Shown piece by piece: positions 48,637-60,539 of a stretch of 64,000 bases of DNA. The DNA is from Elmis aenea. Lineage: Eukaryota > Arthropoda > Insecta > Coleoptera > Elmidae. Under the pieces are notes generated by a model, which was given only the letters and a program-made list of their open reading frames with translations, had not been told where the DNA came from and did not search any database. Both the position numbers and the translations under genes were made by a program. The stretch lies in NCBI GenBank assembly GCA_947652605.1, contig OX393576.1, positions 49,452,966 to 49,516,965 on the forward strand. The letters run 5' to 3'. The stretch's first letter is position 1. The number at the start of each line of letters is the position of its first letter.

Positions 48637-49353
48637 TACAGTGTCATTCAAAAAATCTTCAACAAATGGAAAAGTTTTTTATTATCGATTTCTCAGACAA
48701 TTTCATTCTTGATAAAAGTTGGTGGATGGTCTAAAACTAATATCAAGATGAAAAAAAGTTCAATAAAAAGTCAGAGGACACTAGATTTAAGCAATGTTTA
48801 AAATATTTTAATAGATACAAAACAAATTTTATGGTAAAAAGTTATTTAGAATCTAAAAATAACGCTAGATTTAAATTTTAACGGCCAATTTCCACATTTT
48901 ACCATTTAAAAAGTGCAACAAATGAAAATTTTTTTTTAGCATCGATTTATCAGAAAATTTTATTCTTGATAAAAGTTGGTGCATGACCTAAAAAAAATTT
49001 AAAATTAATAAATAGTCATAGGACACTAGATTTTAGTGACTTGATTTTTTAATGTTAAGGTTACTATAAATATATGGAAAATTAAGCGTCAAATATCATA
49101 GTAGGTCATATTTTTAAATTCTTAACAACTTTTTCTAATTCATTTTTTTGTGCCTATTAAAATAGGGGCACTTTAGTCTTAGGAATATTTCAAAAATCGC
49201 CAAAATCTAGTAACCCACGACTTTTATTAAACTTTTTTTTCATTTTAAAATTAGTTTTAGACCATGCATTAACTTTTATGAAGAATAAAATTTTCTGAGA
49301 AATCGATAACAAAATCTCTTTCATTTGTTGCAGACTTTTTGAATGACGCTGTA
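48637..49353. mobile_element. TACAGYGTCATTC Tc1/mariner-like MITE, copy 2
   Basis: The left end TACAGTGTCATTCAAAAAAT and the right end, inverted, TACAGCGTCATTCAAAAAGT are flanked by TA. Large inverted inner arms carry TCTCAGAAAATTTTATTCTT. It interrupts the third AACCGG hAT copy. Confidence 0.82.
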
Positions 49354-50090
49354 TATTACAATTTTTTTTCGGATTATTAACGAGCACCAAATTAATTTAC
49401 TATGTCAAATTTAAACCTAAACTAGATGTTTTTATATCCGAGATTCCCATGTTTAAACTTAAATTTCAAACACCCGGTATATTTGATATGTATTAATATG
49501 TTTGTTAATTACAAAATAATATTAATAAATGGCATCATTTATTCGACCCATGATTTAGTTTTCCAGCTTAATAGATTATCTACGAGGTACTGCTAATAAC
49601 ATTAATTAAAGGGTGTTGGGTAAAAACAAGGAATGTAAATTTTTATTATATCTTTACAATTCGATTTTAAAGAGTTTAAAGTCTAAAACTTTTTTGCTCA
49701 TAAAGCTGCATCAACCAAACTTTATTTTACTATGGATCATATTATTAAAACTGAGTATTAATCAATGAATGTGAAAAATGATTTTCATTTAATCTATAAT
49801 AATTAGATATTCTAATTTTATATACTTTTTTGTTTTAATGTAAATATGTTTGTTAATTCCAAAATAATATTGATAGATGAATGAAAAAACTGTATTTTTC
49901 TCTTTATTCTAATATTGTGCAATCATACTTCTTCATTTTTAAATCATTTTCGAACGACGTTTTTTGATCATATCTTTCGTAAATGATTACACAAATTTCG
50001 ATGTACAAAATTAAGTAATTATATTTAACCAATATTTACAAAAACAATCTACAAAATCGTGTGCTAAGATGAGAGTTCAAAAATTTTTAA

Positions 50091-50203
50091 GTTCCTGTCG
50101 CCCAGTTGACCGTCGCCCAGTTGGCACGTCGCCCAGTTGACCGTCGCCCAGTTGACCGTCGCCCAGTTGACCATCGCCAGTTGACCGTCGCCCAGTTGAC
50201 CGT
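50091..50203 (+). repeat. Minisatellite, 15-nt unit CGTCGCCCAGTTGAC
   Basis: About eight tandem copies of CGTCGCCCAGTTGAC with scattered substitutions and one deletion. The composition contrasts sharply with the AT-rich flanks. The unit length and GGGCGA-type core resemble the 10.5-kb minisatellite. Confidence 0.92.
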
Positions 50204-50405
50204 GTCTGGATGTCCCTTGGTATGTAAGGAACAAAAACATCCATCGGAATCTTAAGAAAGAGACAGTCGAGGCAGATCAAGAGTTTTGCCCAAAAACATG
50301 AAGTGAGGTCAAAATGTAAATTTTACGAAAACGGTCGACTTTAGACCCATATAACCTTATAAATTTTTTTAAGTAAATTTTAATAGGAATCCAAAAATGT
50401 AAAAG

Positions 50406-50875
50406 TATATAGGGTGTTCTATTTAAAATTTCAAAGTTTAAGTCCGTTTCCGGTAGAACCGGAAGTCGTATTGCAATCTTAATATTTTCATCGATTCCAA
50501 AAAATACCAAAACGCTCAAATAAATTTTTTTATTGTTATATCTGCAATAGTATTCTAGATATTTGTCTGTTTCCATACTTTTGCGCAACCCTGTATACAG
50601 GGTGGGCAAATTTCGATGTTTTAATAGGAAATCTCGGTAACTATAAGAGGTATCTAAAAAAGGACCGCCCATCCTCGATCTCTTTTCTCGAGAAAAAGTT
50701 AGTGGTGAAAACTAAAATTGGTTATCGTCTTTTGTTTTCGAGTTATCGCCGATAACTCGATTTTTCGACTTTTCGTTTTATGACTATATTTCGCTTGTTT
50801 ATGAAAATAAACAAAAATAAATTTGACGTTCTACAGGCACTTTTTTGATAAGAATGCAGTGGCGTAGACAATTTT
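50406..50875. mobile_element. Two abutting TACAGGG-type elements
   Basis: A right end CAACCCTGTA is followed immediately by a left end TACAGGGTGGGCAAATTTCG at 50595. The first element would start near 50406 (TATAGGGTGTTC). The second has no clear right end; CAGTGGCGTAGACAA at about 50858 marks a change of sequence. Confidence 0.55.
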
Positions 50876-52609
50876 TCAAAAAAAAAATCGAAATGCGAGT
50901 TGTGACATAAAGTTGTATTTTTTTAAATAGAACCCATAGTTGGCTATGACTTATTTAAATTCCTTATTTTTTTGTCATACAATAATAAAAGTTGGACATC
51001 TTGGTAAATCTTATTGTTGAGATGTTTTTATTTACTTATGTAGATATCAACAATACAAAATACATTAATTAAGATTTGCACTTTTTTTTTAATATCTCAA
51101 TTAATTTGAAATCTGCATGCTATTTATACATTAATCAAATGGTTTGACGGTAACAAGGACCTGTAAAAAGCTCTACCCTGTGGTAGCTTTCCGTATACAT
51201 AGCTTTGCTAGGTGTAGCAACTGGGATTTTACATTTAGCACAATACACTAGATTTGCACTGTGGTAATATTCTTTGGACATAAAGTATACAAAGACATAA
51301 TTAAATGCACTGTAGTTTGTGAATTTCAAAATCCCATTTAAATTTTTACAATGCGATTTGATAAATGTTGGTTGAGATTGTATTTGAAAATAATCAACTT
51401 ATGTTATAAGCACAGCACATCGCGAAAGATTTATCTCTGTAAAATTACATTCCCAACAAGAATTTAGCAGGGATAATCTAAAGACATTCTTTAACAATAG
51501 AGCAGGATATTAATACTTTTGTATTGACGGATTTAAGCAGAGATGTGGTTATATCTTTAACCACTCATACAAACAAATGTACACGTTTACCTGTCTGGGA
51601 ACAAGTTTACTTTAACGGACTTTGTCAGAAATTGATAAAATTAAGTAGACTTATAAAACTGGACGTCCTGAGCTCAAATCTGTTAAAATTATTTGGCGCT
51701 CTCAATTACTTAGCGTAAAAATTCATTATAAAAGTTCCGTTTGACAGTTAGGTTAGGTTTTTTAATTCGAATTTTCTCATGTTAGGATGGCTAAATTGTC
51801 TGTGTAAAGTGTACAAATATGATTATAAGGCATACATGAAACTATATTTGTATTGATTTTGTGTTAAAATAAGCTAAAAATAACGTAAATCTTATAACAT
51901 ACCCAAACTCACAACTGTCATTTTTTGCCGTCTTGAACTACTATTTTCACCTTTCTTGACCTTTCTGAGTCGTAAGGTGGACTCATATAGATCTATAAGG
52001 ATCAGATCAGTTTCAGTTGGAACTAAAATTTTAATTTTAGGCGACCGTAAATTTATTTTATTAACTTTTAACGTATGATTCGATTATCACTTTCATTAAA
52101 GCAACATCTATCACTTCAGTTTTTACCCAATAATCAACTGTGTGTACGCGCGTGTGTGTATATTCCAGACGTTAAAATTGAAAATTTTTGACATAAGTTG
52201 TCGATAGAGAGATTATATTACAAAGTGCGTGCGTTTATTTATTTTTTTAAATATGTATTAACTAATATACAAGGTGTTTAAGCTGTAACGGTAATCCTAA
52301 ATTACATACAAACCTTAATAGATAAAAATATTTTGTTTATGTAGGATTGTAGTCTATGCTAAGGTCTATAAAAAACCTTAAATAACTTTTCGAAAAAATT
52401 TAAAACTACGAAATTATTTAAAAAGTTTTGAAAATTTTTCTCGAAAGCTGCTTTAACTAAAATTGATAAATTTAAGTATGTTTAGAGTATATTTTTTTTA
52501 ATGAAATGCCGTCTGTTTACGTCATTGTTACGTATCTTACTTTAACAAATAATACATAAACGTGATTTAACATAACTTTATTCTGCTTGTCACATACTCT
52601 GTACATTTT

Positions 52610-55600
52610 ACCTAGTGTCTACGACACCTTACACGACCTATAATCTGACCCTCTGATGAAAGAAAACACAATGCCGATGGAATAGTGTTGCGCACAGCGG
52701 CACGTCATCTAATTTTAGCGTTCCCCATTAATCAGCTTTAAAAAAAAAACTCTTACCGACCTCTAACCTGACCCTCTGATGACAGTTAACAGAATGCCGA
52801 TGGAATGGTGTTGCGCACAGCTGCACGTCGTCTTATATTAGCGTTCCCCATTATTCAGCCTTAAAAAAAAAACTTACAGACCTCTAACCTGACCCCCTGA
52901 TGACAGTAAACAGAATGCCGATGAAATAGTGTTGCGCACAGCTGTACGTCATCTTATTTTAGCGTTCCCCATTATTCAGCTTTAAAAAAAAACTTACCGA
53001 CCTCTAACCTCACCCTCTGATGAAAGTAAACAGAATGCCGATGGAATGGTGTTGCGCACAGCTGCACGTCATCTTATTTTAGCGTTCCCCATTATTAAGC
53101 TTTAAAAACAAACTCTAACCGAACTCTAACCTGACCCTCTGATGAAAGTAAACAGAATGCCGATGGAATGGTGTTGCGCACAGCTGCACGTCATCTTATT
53201 TTAGCGTTCCCCATTATTCAGCTTTAAAAAAAAACCCTAACCGACCTCTAACCTGCCCTTCTGATGAAAGTAAACAGAATGCCGATGGAATGGTGTTGCG
53301 CACAGCTGCACATCATCATTTTAGCGTTCCCCATTATTCAGCTTTAAAAAAAAACCGTTACCGACCTGACCCTCTGATGAAAGTAAACATAATTCCGATG
53401 GAATGGTGTTGCGCACAGCTGCACGTCATCTTATTTTAGCGTTCCCCATTATTCAGCTTTAAAAAAAAACCCTTACCGACCTCTAACCTGCCCTTCTGAT
53501 GAAAGTAAACAGAATGCCGATGGAATGGTGTTGCGCACAGATGCACGTCATCTTATTTTAGCGTTCTCCATTATTCAGCTTTAAAAAAAACTCTTACCGA
53601 CCTCTAACCTCACCCTCTGATGAAAGTAAACAGAATGCCGATGGAATGGTGTTGCGCACAGCTGCACGTCATCTTATTTTAGCGTTCCCCATTATTTAGC
53701 TTTAAAAAAAACCCTTACCGACCTCTAACCTGCCCTTCTGATGAAAGTAAACAGAATGCCGATGGAATGGTGTTGCGCACAGATGCACGTCATCTTATTT
53801 TAGCGTTCTCCATTATTCAGCTTTAAAAAAAACTCTTACCGACCTCTAACCTCACCCTCTGATGAAAGTAAACAATTCCGATTGAATGGTGTTGCGCACA
53901 GCTGCACGTCATCTTATTTTAGCGTTCCCCATTATTTAGCTTTAAAAAAAAACTCTAACCGACCTCTAACCTGCTCTTCTGATGAAAGTAAACAGAATGC
54001 CGATGGAATGGTGTTGCGCACAGATGCACGTCATCTTATTTTAGCGTTCTCTATTATTCAGCTTTAAAAAAAAACTCTTACCGACCTCTAACCTCACCCT
54101 CTGATGAAAGTAAACAGAATGCCGATGGAATGGTGTTGCGCACAGATGGACATCATCTTATTTTAGCGTTCCCCATCATTCAGCTTTAAAAAAAAACCCT
54201 TACCGACCTCTAACCTGCCCTTCTGATGAAAGTAAACAGAATGCCGATGGAATGGTGTTGCGCACAGCTGCACGTCATCTTATTTTAGCGTTCCCCATTA
54301 TTTAGCTTTAAAAAAAAACTCTTACCGACCTCTAACTTGACCCTCTGATGAAATTAAACAGAATGCCGATGGAATGGTGTTGCGCACAGCTGCAGATCAT
54401 CTTATTTTAGCGTTCCCCATTATTCAGCTTTAAAAAAAAACTCTTACCGACCTCTAACCTCACCCTCTGATGAAAGTAAACATAATTCCGATTGAATGGT
54501 GTTGCGCACAGCTGCACGTCATCTTATTTTAGCGTTCCCCATTATTTAGCTTTAAAAAAAAACTCTAACCGACCTCTAACCTGCTCTTCTGATGAAAGTA
54601 AACAGAATGCCGATGGAATGGTGTTGCGCACAGATGGACATCATCTTATTCTAGCGTTCCCCATCATTCAGCTTTAAAAAAAAACTCTTACCGACTAACC
54701 TCACCCTCTGATGAAAGTAAACAGAATGCCGATGGAATGGTGTTGCGCACAGCTGCACGTCATCTTATTTTAGCGTTCCCCATTATTCAGCTTTAAAAAA
54801 AAACTCTTACCGACTAACCCTCTGATGAAAGTAAACAGAATGCCGATGGAATGGTGTTGCGCACAGCTGCACGTCATCATTTTAGCGTTCCCCATTATTC
54901 AGCTTTAAAAAAAAAACCTTACCGACCTCTAACCTGCCCTTCTGATGAAAGTAAACAGAATGCCGATGGAATGGTGTTGCGCACAGCTGCACGTCATCTT
55001 ATTTTAGCGTTCCCCATTATTCAGCTTTAAAAAAAAACTCTTACCGACTAACCTCACCCTCTGATGAAAGTAAACAGAATGCCGATGGAATGGTGTTGCG
55101 CACAGCTGCACGTCATCTTATTTTAGCGTTCCCCATTATTCAGCTTTAAAAAAAAAACCTTACCGACCTCTAACCTGCCCTTCTGATGAAAGTAAACAGA
55201 ATGCCGATGGAATGGTGTTGCGCACAGCTGCACGTCATCTTATTTTAGCGTTCCCCATTATTCAGCTTTAAAAAAAAACTCTTACCGACTAACCTCACCC
55301 TCTGATGAAAGTAAACAGAATGCCGATGGAATGGTGTTGCGCACAGCTGCACGTCATCTTATTTTAGCGTTCCCCATTATTCAGCTTTAAAAAAAAAACC
55401 TTACCGACCTCTAACCTGCCCTTCTGATGAAAGTAAACAGAATGCCGATGGAATGGTGTTGCGCACAGCTGCACGTCATCTTATTTTAGCGTTCCCCATT
55501 ATTCAGCTTTAAAAAAAAACTCTTACCGACTAACCTCACCCTCTGATGAAAGTAAACAGAATGCCGATGGAATGGTGTTGCGCACAGCTGCACGTCATCT

Positions 55601-57165
55601 TATTTTAGCGTTCCCCATTATTCAGCTTTAAAAAAAAAACCTTACCGACCTCTAACCTGCCCTTCTGATGAAAGTAAACAGAATGCCGATGGAATGGTGT
55701 TGCGCACAGCTGCACGTCATCTTATTTTAGCGTTCCCCATTATTCAGCTTTAAAAAAAAACTCTTACCGACTAACCTCACCCTCTGATGAAAGTAAACAG
55801 AATGCCGATGGAATGGTGTTGCGCACAGCTGCACGTCATCTTATTTTAGCGTTCCCCATTATTCAGCTTTAAAAAAAAAACCTTACCGACCTCTAACCTG
55901 CCCTTCTGATGAAAGTAAACAGAATGCCGATGGAATGGTGTTGCGCACAGCTGCACGTCATCTTATTTTAGCGTTCCCCATTATTCAGCTTTAAAAAAAA
56001 ACTCTTACCGACTAACCTCACCCTCTGATGAAAGTAAACAGAATGCCGATGGAATGGTGTTGCGCACAGCTGCACGTCATCTTATTTTATCGTTCTCCAT
56101 TATTCAGCTTAAAAAAAAAACTCTAACCGACCTCTAACCTGCCCTTCTGATGAAAGTAAACAGAATGCCGATGGAATGGTGTTGCGCACAGCTGCACGTC
56201 ATCTTATTTTATCGTTCCCCATTATTCAGCTTTAAAAAAAAACTCTTACCGACTAACCTCACCCTCTGATGAAAGTAAACAGAATGCCGATGGAATGGTG
56301 TTGCGCACAGCTGCACGTCATCTTATTTTATCGTTCTCCATTATTCAGCTTTAAAAAAAAAACTCTTACCGACCTCTAACCTCACCCTCTGATGAAAGTA
56401 AACAGAATGCCGATGGAATGGTGTTGCGCACAGCTGCACGTCATCTTATTTTAGCGTTCCCCATTATTTAGCTTTAAAAAAAACCCTTACCGACCTCTAA
56501 CCTGCCCTTCTGATGAAATGCCGATGGAATGGTGTTGCGCACAGATGCACGTCATCTTATTTTATCGTTCCCCATTATTCAGCTTAAAAAAAAAACCGTT
56601 ACCGACCTCTAACCTGACCTTCTGATGAAAGTAAACATATTCCGATGGAATGGTGTTGCGCACAGCTGCACGTCATCTTATTTTAGCGTTCCCCATTATT
56701 CAGCTTTAAAAAAAAACTCTTACCGACCTCTAACCTGACCCTCTGATGAAAGTACAGAATTCCGATGGAATAGTGTTGCGCACAGCTGCACGTCTCTTAT
56801 TTTAGCGCACCCCATTATTCAGCTTAAAAAGAAAAAACTTTTACTGACCTCTAACCTGACCCTCTGACGAAAATAAACAGAATGTCGATGGAATAGTGTT
56901 GCGCACGTCATCTTATTCGTAACTTGTTTCGTTTTAGTGTTCCCCTTTATTCAGCTTTAAAAAAAAAACTTTTACCGACCTCTAACCTTATCCTCTGACT
57001 AAAATAAACAGAACAGTAATAGAATAGTGTTGCGCATGTCATTTTATTCTTAACTGGTTTTATTTTAGCGTTCCCCATTATTCAGCTTTAAAAAAATCTT
57101 TTACCGACCTCTAACCTGAGCCTCTGACGAAAGTAAACACACCGCCTATGAAATTGTGTTGCCCA
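52610..57165 (+). repeat. ~120-bp minisatellite/satellite array, about 38 units
   Basis: Every unit has the order: poly-A run, CTCTTACCGACCTCTAACCT, CTCTGATGAAAGTAAACAGA, ATGCCGATGGAATGGTGTTG, CGCACAGCTGCACGTCATC, TTATTTTAGCGTTCCCCATT, ATTCAGCTTT. Anchor points (ATGCCGATGG) recur at 114-123-bp spacing from about 52672 to 56760. The first and last few units are more diverged, the usual pattern of an array homogenised from the centre. Short frames inside it are by-products. Confidence 0.97.
54961..56165 (+). repeat. Higher-order repeat: 241-bp dimer, ~5 copies
   Basis: ATGCCGATGG anchors alternate at exactly 119 and 122 bp (about 54961, 55080, 55202, 55321, 55443, 55562, 55684, 55803, 55925, 56044). 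Units of type A (ACCGACTAACCTCACCC) and type B (ACCGACCTCTAACCTGCCC) alternate strictly and are almost identical between dimers, implying recent amplification of the pair. Confidence 0.93.
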
Positions 57166-57462
57166 TTACCAAATAACATATTGTAGTTACTGCTTTTCCA
57201 TTGCCCACATTTTGACTGAAAATTATTTATTGTAACTAAATTTTTTTATTTTATTGCGAAGATATAAGTTCACAGTTGGTTATTGGGCAAAAACTGATGT
57301 GTTAGATCTTCCTTTAGTTATCGTGATAATCAAATAATGTTAATCTACCGGCATTATTAACTACCACTACCAAATTAAAAGTAAATGGAAAAAAATTATG
57401 GTCGCTTAAAATTGAAATATTAGTTCCTACTGAAACTAATCTAATCCTTATAGATCTTATTA

Positions 57463-57600
57463 TTCCATCGGCATTCTGTTTACTTTCGTCAGAGGTCAGA
57501 GGGTGAGCTTAGAGGTTGGTTAGAGTTTGTTTTTAACGCAGATTAATGGGGAATGCTAAAATAAAACAAATTTGGAATAAGATGATGTGCAGCTGTACAC
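57463..57600 (-). repeat. Single inverted unit of the ~120-bp repeat
   Basis: On the plus strand it reads CCATCGGCATTCTGTTTACT, then GATTAATGGGGAATGC, then GATGATGTGCAGCTG, the complement of an array unit. It lies between the two partial copies of the right arm. Confidence 0.88.
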
Positions 57601-58734
57601 TATTTAATTTTTAAACTAATGTGGCCACCAAATTTCGTTCGCCATAAATATATTGTGATTATCTTCGTAATGTTCTAATTAACCTCATTTTATTAAATGA
57701 CGTCTGTGAAAATGACGTTTCATGAGTGTGGTTTTTCAAAGAAATTCAAGAGAGTCGAATAAGGTTAATCAACCAGCATTGTTAACTACCACTCTCAAAT
57801 TACAAGTTATTTGTTAAAAAAATAAATTTACGGTCGCTTAAAATTAAAATTTTAGTTCCAACTGAAACTGATCTGATCCTTATAGATCTATATGAGTCCA
57901 CCTTACGACTCAGAAAGGTCAAGAAAGGTGAAAATAGTAGTTCAAGACGGCAAAAAATGACAGTTGTGAGTTTGGGTATGTTATAAGATTTACGTTATTT
58001 TTAGCTTATTTTAACACAAAATCAATACAAATATAGTTTCATGTATGCCTTATAATCATATTTGTACACTTTACACAGACAATTTAGCCATCCTAACATG
58101 AGAAAATTCGAATTAAAAAACCTAACCTAACTGTCAAACGGAACTTTTATAATGAATTTTTACGCTAAGTAATTGAGAGCGCCAAATAATTTTAACAGAT
58201 TTGAGCTCAGGACGTCCAGTTTTATTAGTCCACTTAATTTTATCAGTTTCTGACAAAGTCCGTTAAAGTAAACTTAAGCCAAATAGGCTGATAATTTACA
58301 AAATAGAAAATGTCATTTGGTTGCGGTAAAGACGCTACTAAATAGGGTTTATAAAACTTAATATCCATTAACATACAAAAGGAAAAAATATTAGAGAATG
58401 GGATTATTATTATAGTTTCTAGTCCAGCTAATATAGTTATGAATTTTATAGATTTTTTTGAGTATCATTCTTTTTAGATTCACTTTAAACATTTATAGGG
58501 TTATATAAAGTAGTTTGCATTTGACGGTCCACCAAAGTAAACAAAATATCTGTTCTAAAAACATTGGTGAAAACCGACGTATGCGCATTAATAAAATACC
58601 CTCATATCAAAGACGTATCCCCAAATGAAACAAAAACAGAGCTGCATTCTACTTTAGATGGCTTTTATCGAATGTTTTTAATAGTTTGTTTTTACTAATT
58701 GATTTTAATTCAGCATCTTTCGCTGCTAAGCCCA

Positions 58735-58945
58735 ATCACCGAATTGGAGGGGGAAGGAATATGGATGGGGTGGGTAAGGGTAGAGGGCAGGTGAAAGTAC
58801 TGCCAGCATTTGCCCAACTGTAGGAAAAACCACCTGAAACCCCTACAATGACGGGCGGTCCCAGGATGCGAACCAATGACCTCCCGAATGCCCGTTAGGT
58901 TGTTCGCACAACCACCTACAACACAGCACTGAACAAGAACAAAGT
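58735..58945 (-). mobile_element. tRNA-derived SINE
   Basis: On the minus strand a tRNA-like head with a box B (GGTTCGCATCC) preceded by GGGAGGTCATT. The body follows (GGTGGTTTTTCCTAC, then GGGCAAATGCTGGC), resembling the core of widespread insect SINEs. A box A is only weakly recognisable. It is not a functional tRNA because no cloverleaf can be completed. Confidence 0.65.
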
Positions 58946-59599
58946 TCGAGCAGGCTAAAAACGGCTAGCTCTGAGGAGTATTGAACGACTTTTGACTGAA
59001 ATTTGGTTAGGACAGCTGAGACTGTAGGCTAGCGCTGCTATAAATGTCGCTACTCCGACCGGGACATTATGGCCGAAGGAGTTGGTTATGAAGAATGATA
59101 AAATTTGGTGTTGTCTTGTGTGAACAAATGTTAATAAAAATACAATGGTGTCTCATCCTTCTAATTTAATAACTTTCATGAAGCCGTTCCAAATTTGAAT
59201 TTATTGAAGTCCGAATCTGTTTTCCCTATTAAAATTAATGAAAATTGCATCAACTGTACCTTGGTGAGCGTTAAGCAAGAGGTTTTTTCACAGCGAGAGT
59301 CGACTTGAGCGCACAACAAATGGCGTTTACACAAACACTTTAAATTAAAAAAAAAAAAACATCTACGAAACTAACCATTCATACTTTTCTGAACTGCTAA
59401 CATTTTGAAGCAGTTCTTTTTCTCCATTTACATAGCTTTACTATAATTGTAATTGCACTGAGTTATGCTCTTAACCGTGTTAATGAAAAGGTTGTTTCGC
59501 TCTTTGGTCCACTGCAAAGATATCAAAGAAAATACGCGTTCTACTTAAGCATTGTGACCAGGGATTGCGTACAGATATTAACATATTTTTAGTAAGTTT

Positions 59600-59960
59600 G
59601 TTTTTTTTTCATCCTGTTTTTTTTTTTAAATCTAGACATTTATCGTGCATTTCTTTTTCTTTTCACTCATCTCCTGATAATTGACTGTCCGTAAATGACT
59701 GCAAATACATCACTTCCTCAAAACGCGTATCTTTTATTTCAATGCTTTTTTCCTGCAAATATGAAACTATGTCTTCCACTTTTTGCCATTGAAGAAAATT
59801 ATGCAAACCCATCCACAAAAAACTTTATATTTTGTCAGTGACGCAGTCCACTGTTCTAGATAATTAATTGCAGTGGTAAAGAAATCTTTAAATTCTTTAT
59901 CAAATAGTTCTATTTTCGTCGGATATAGCCCACCTTTTTTCAGTTTGTTATATATTTATT
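59600..59960 (-). pseudogene. Decayed transposase fragment (hAT-like)
   Basis: Reading the minus strand with one frameshift gives IELFDKEFKDFFTTAINYLE, QWTASLTKYKVF, then WMGLHNFLQWQKVEDIVSYL, QEKSIEIKDTRFEEVMYLQS. This looks like a domesticable-type hAT transposase segment (ZBED/SCAND3-like), but I cannot place it exactly. The frameshift and stops show decay. CCGGGACA-rich DNA at 60003-60060 may be its terminus. Confidence 0.45.
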
Positions 59961-60193
59961 TGACTCGTCGTTATTACAGTTGATAATAAAAATTGTCAAC
60001 AAACCGGGACAGCGGGACAAAATTCCCCAAACCGGGACATGTCTCGGTCAACCGGCATGTCGCAACCGTGAACGAGACTTGGAAACACCAAAAACACCGG
60101 GAGACCGAGCAACAGTGGACAGCGAGAGGAAGAGATCTGGCTCCGAATAAGGCCGTAATACAATAAATTGAGAGTACTGCCTCAACATACTTA

Positions 60194-60539
60194 AGCTGCG
60201 TTCACATAGAAAAGTATTGCATTGTATTGTATTGTATTGTATTGTATTGCAAGGTGCCTGCAAGAGTAGCGTTTACATAGAGGTGTTATAGTGGCAGCGC
60301 CAGCTACTTGTACACTAATGGCGATTCCCATTGCGCATACGCAGGGTTAATCCGTAGATCACTGTGATTGGTTCTTGTTATGGGGTATTGCAAGAAGCTT
60401 GGAGTTTGCAAGGTTTTGCAACGCGGCTTGCAAGGCAATTCCACTACTTTGCTTATGTGAACGCTAGCATTTGATATTCATATACTTAACTTTGCTTACC
60501 CTACAATACAATACAATACTTTTCTATGTGAACGGAGCT
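60194..60539. mobile_element. 346-bp PIF/Harbinger-like MITE with (ATTGT)n ends
   Basis: The inverted ends are AGCTGCGTTCACATAGAAAA and, inverted, AGCTCCGTTCACATAGAAAA, each continuing GTATTG and a run of ATTGT pentamers (left 60212-60249). The TTA duplication is at 60191-60193 and 60540-60542. Termini of the GTTCACA type and TTA targets suit PIF/Harbinger. Confidence 0.85.

Larger units (their letters stand above)
51603..58275. mobile_element. 6.7-kb foldback-like element: inverted ends around a minisatellite array
   Basis: The left arm (51603-~52065) begins AAGTTTACTTTAACGGAC, and the right arm (~57810-58275) is its inverted copy with few mismatches. Both carry GACGTCCTGAGCTC, CTAACCTAACTGTCAAACGG or its complement, and ATGACAGTTGTGAG or its complement. 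A further inverted match continues inside (AGTTTTTACCCAATAATCAA against its complement near 57.27 kb). The right side also has a partial second copy of the inner arm (~57360-57460) and one inverted array unit (57463-57600). Between lies the ~120-bp array. No transposase and no clear target duplication were seen. The superfamily is unknown; foldback elements with internal tandem repeats (FB/Galileo-like) are the nearest analogy. Confidence 0.85.

Noticed and set aside
50277..50672. 131-codon minus-strand frame
   Set aside because: It spans the junction of two TACAGGG-type repeats, so it is a by-product of repeat sequence.
53882..54677. Near-identical 61-codon frames repeated about 600 bp apart
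   Set aside because: They are read-throughs of the ~120-bp tandem array, not genes.
52610..57165. CTGATGA in each satellite unit, suggestive of a hammerhead satellite
   Set aside because: No GAAA box with a pairable stem II follows within the unit on that strand, and the complement has no CTGATGA.
58850..58925. tRNA gene on the minus strand
   Set aside because: A box B is present but the cloverleaf and box A are incomplete, and a SINE body follows.
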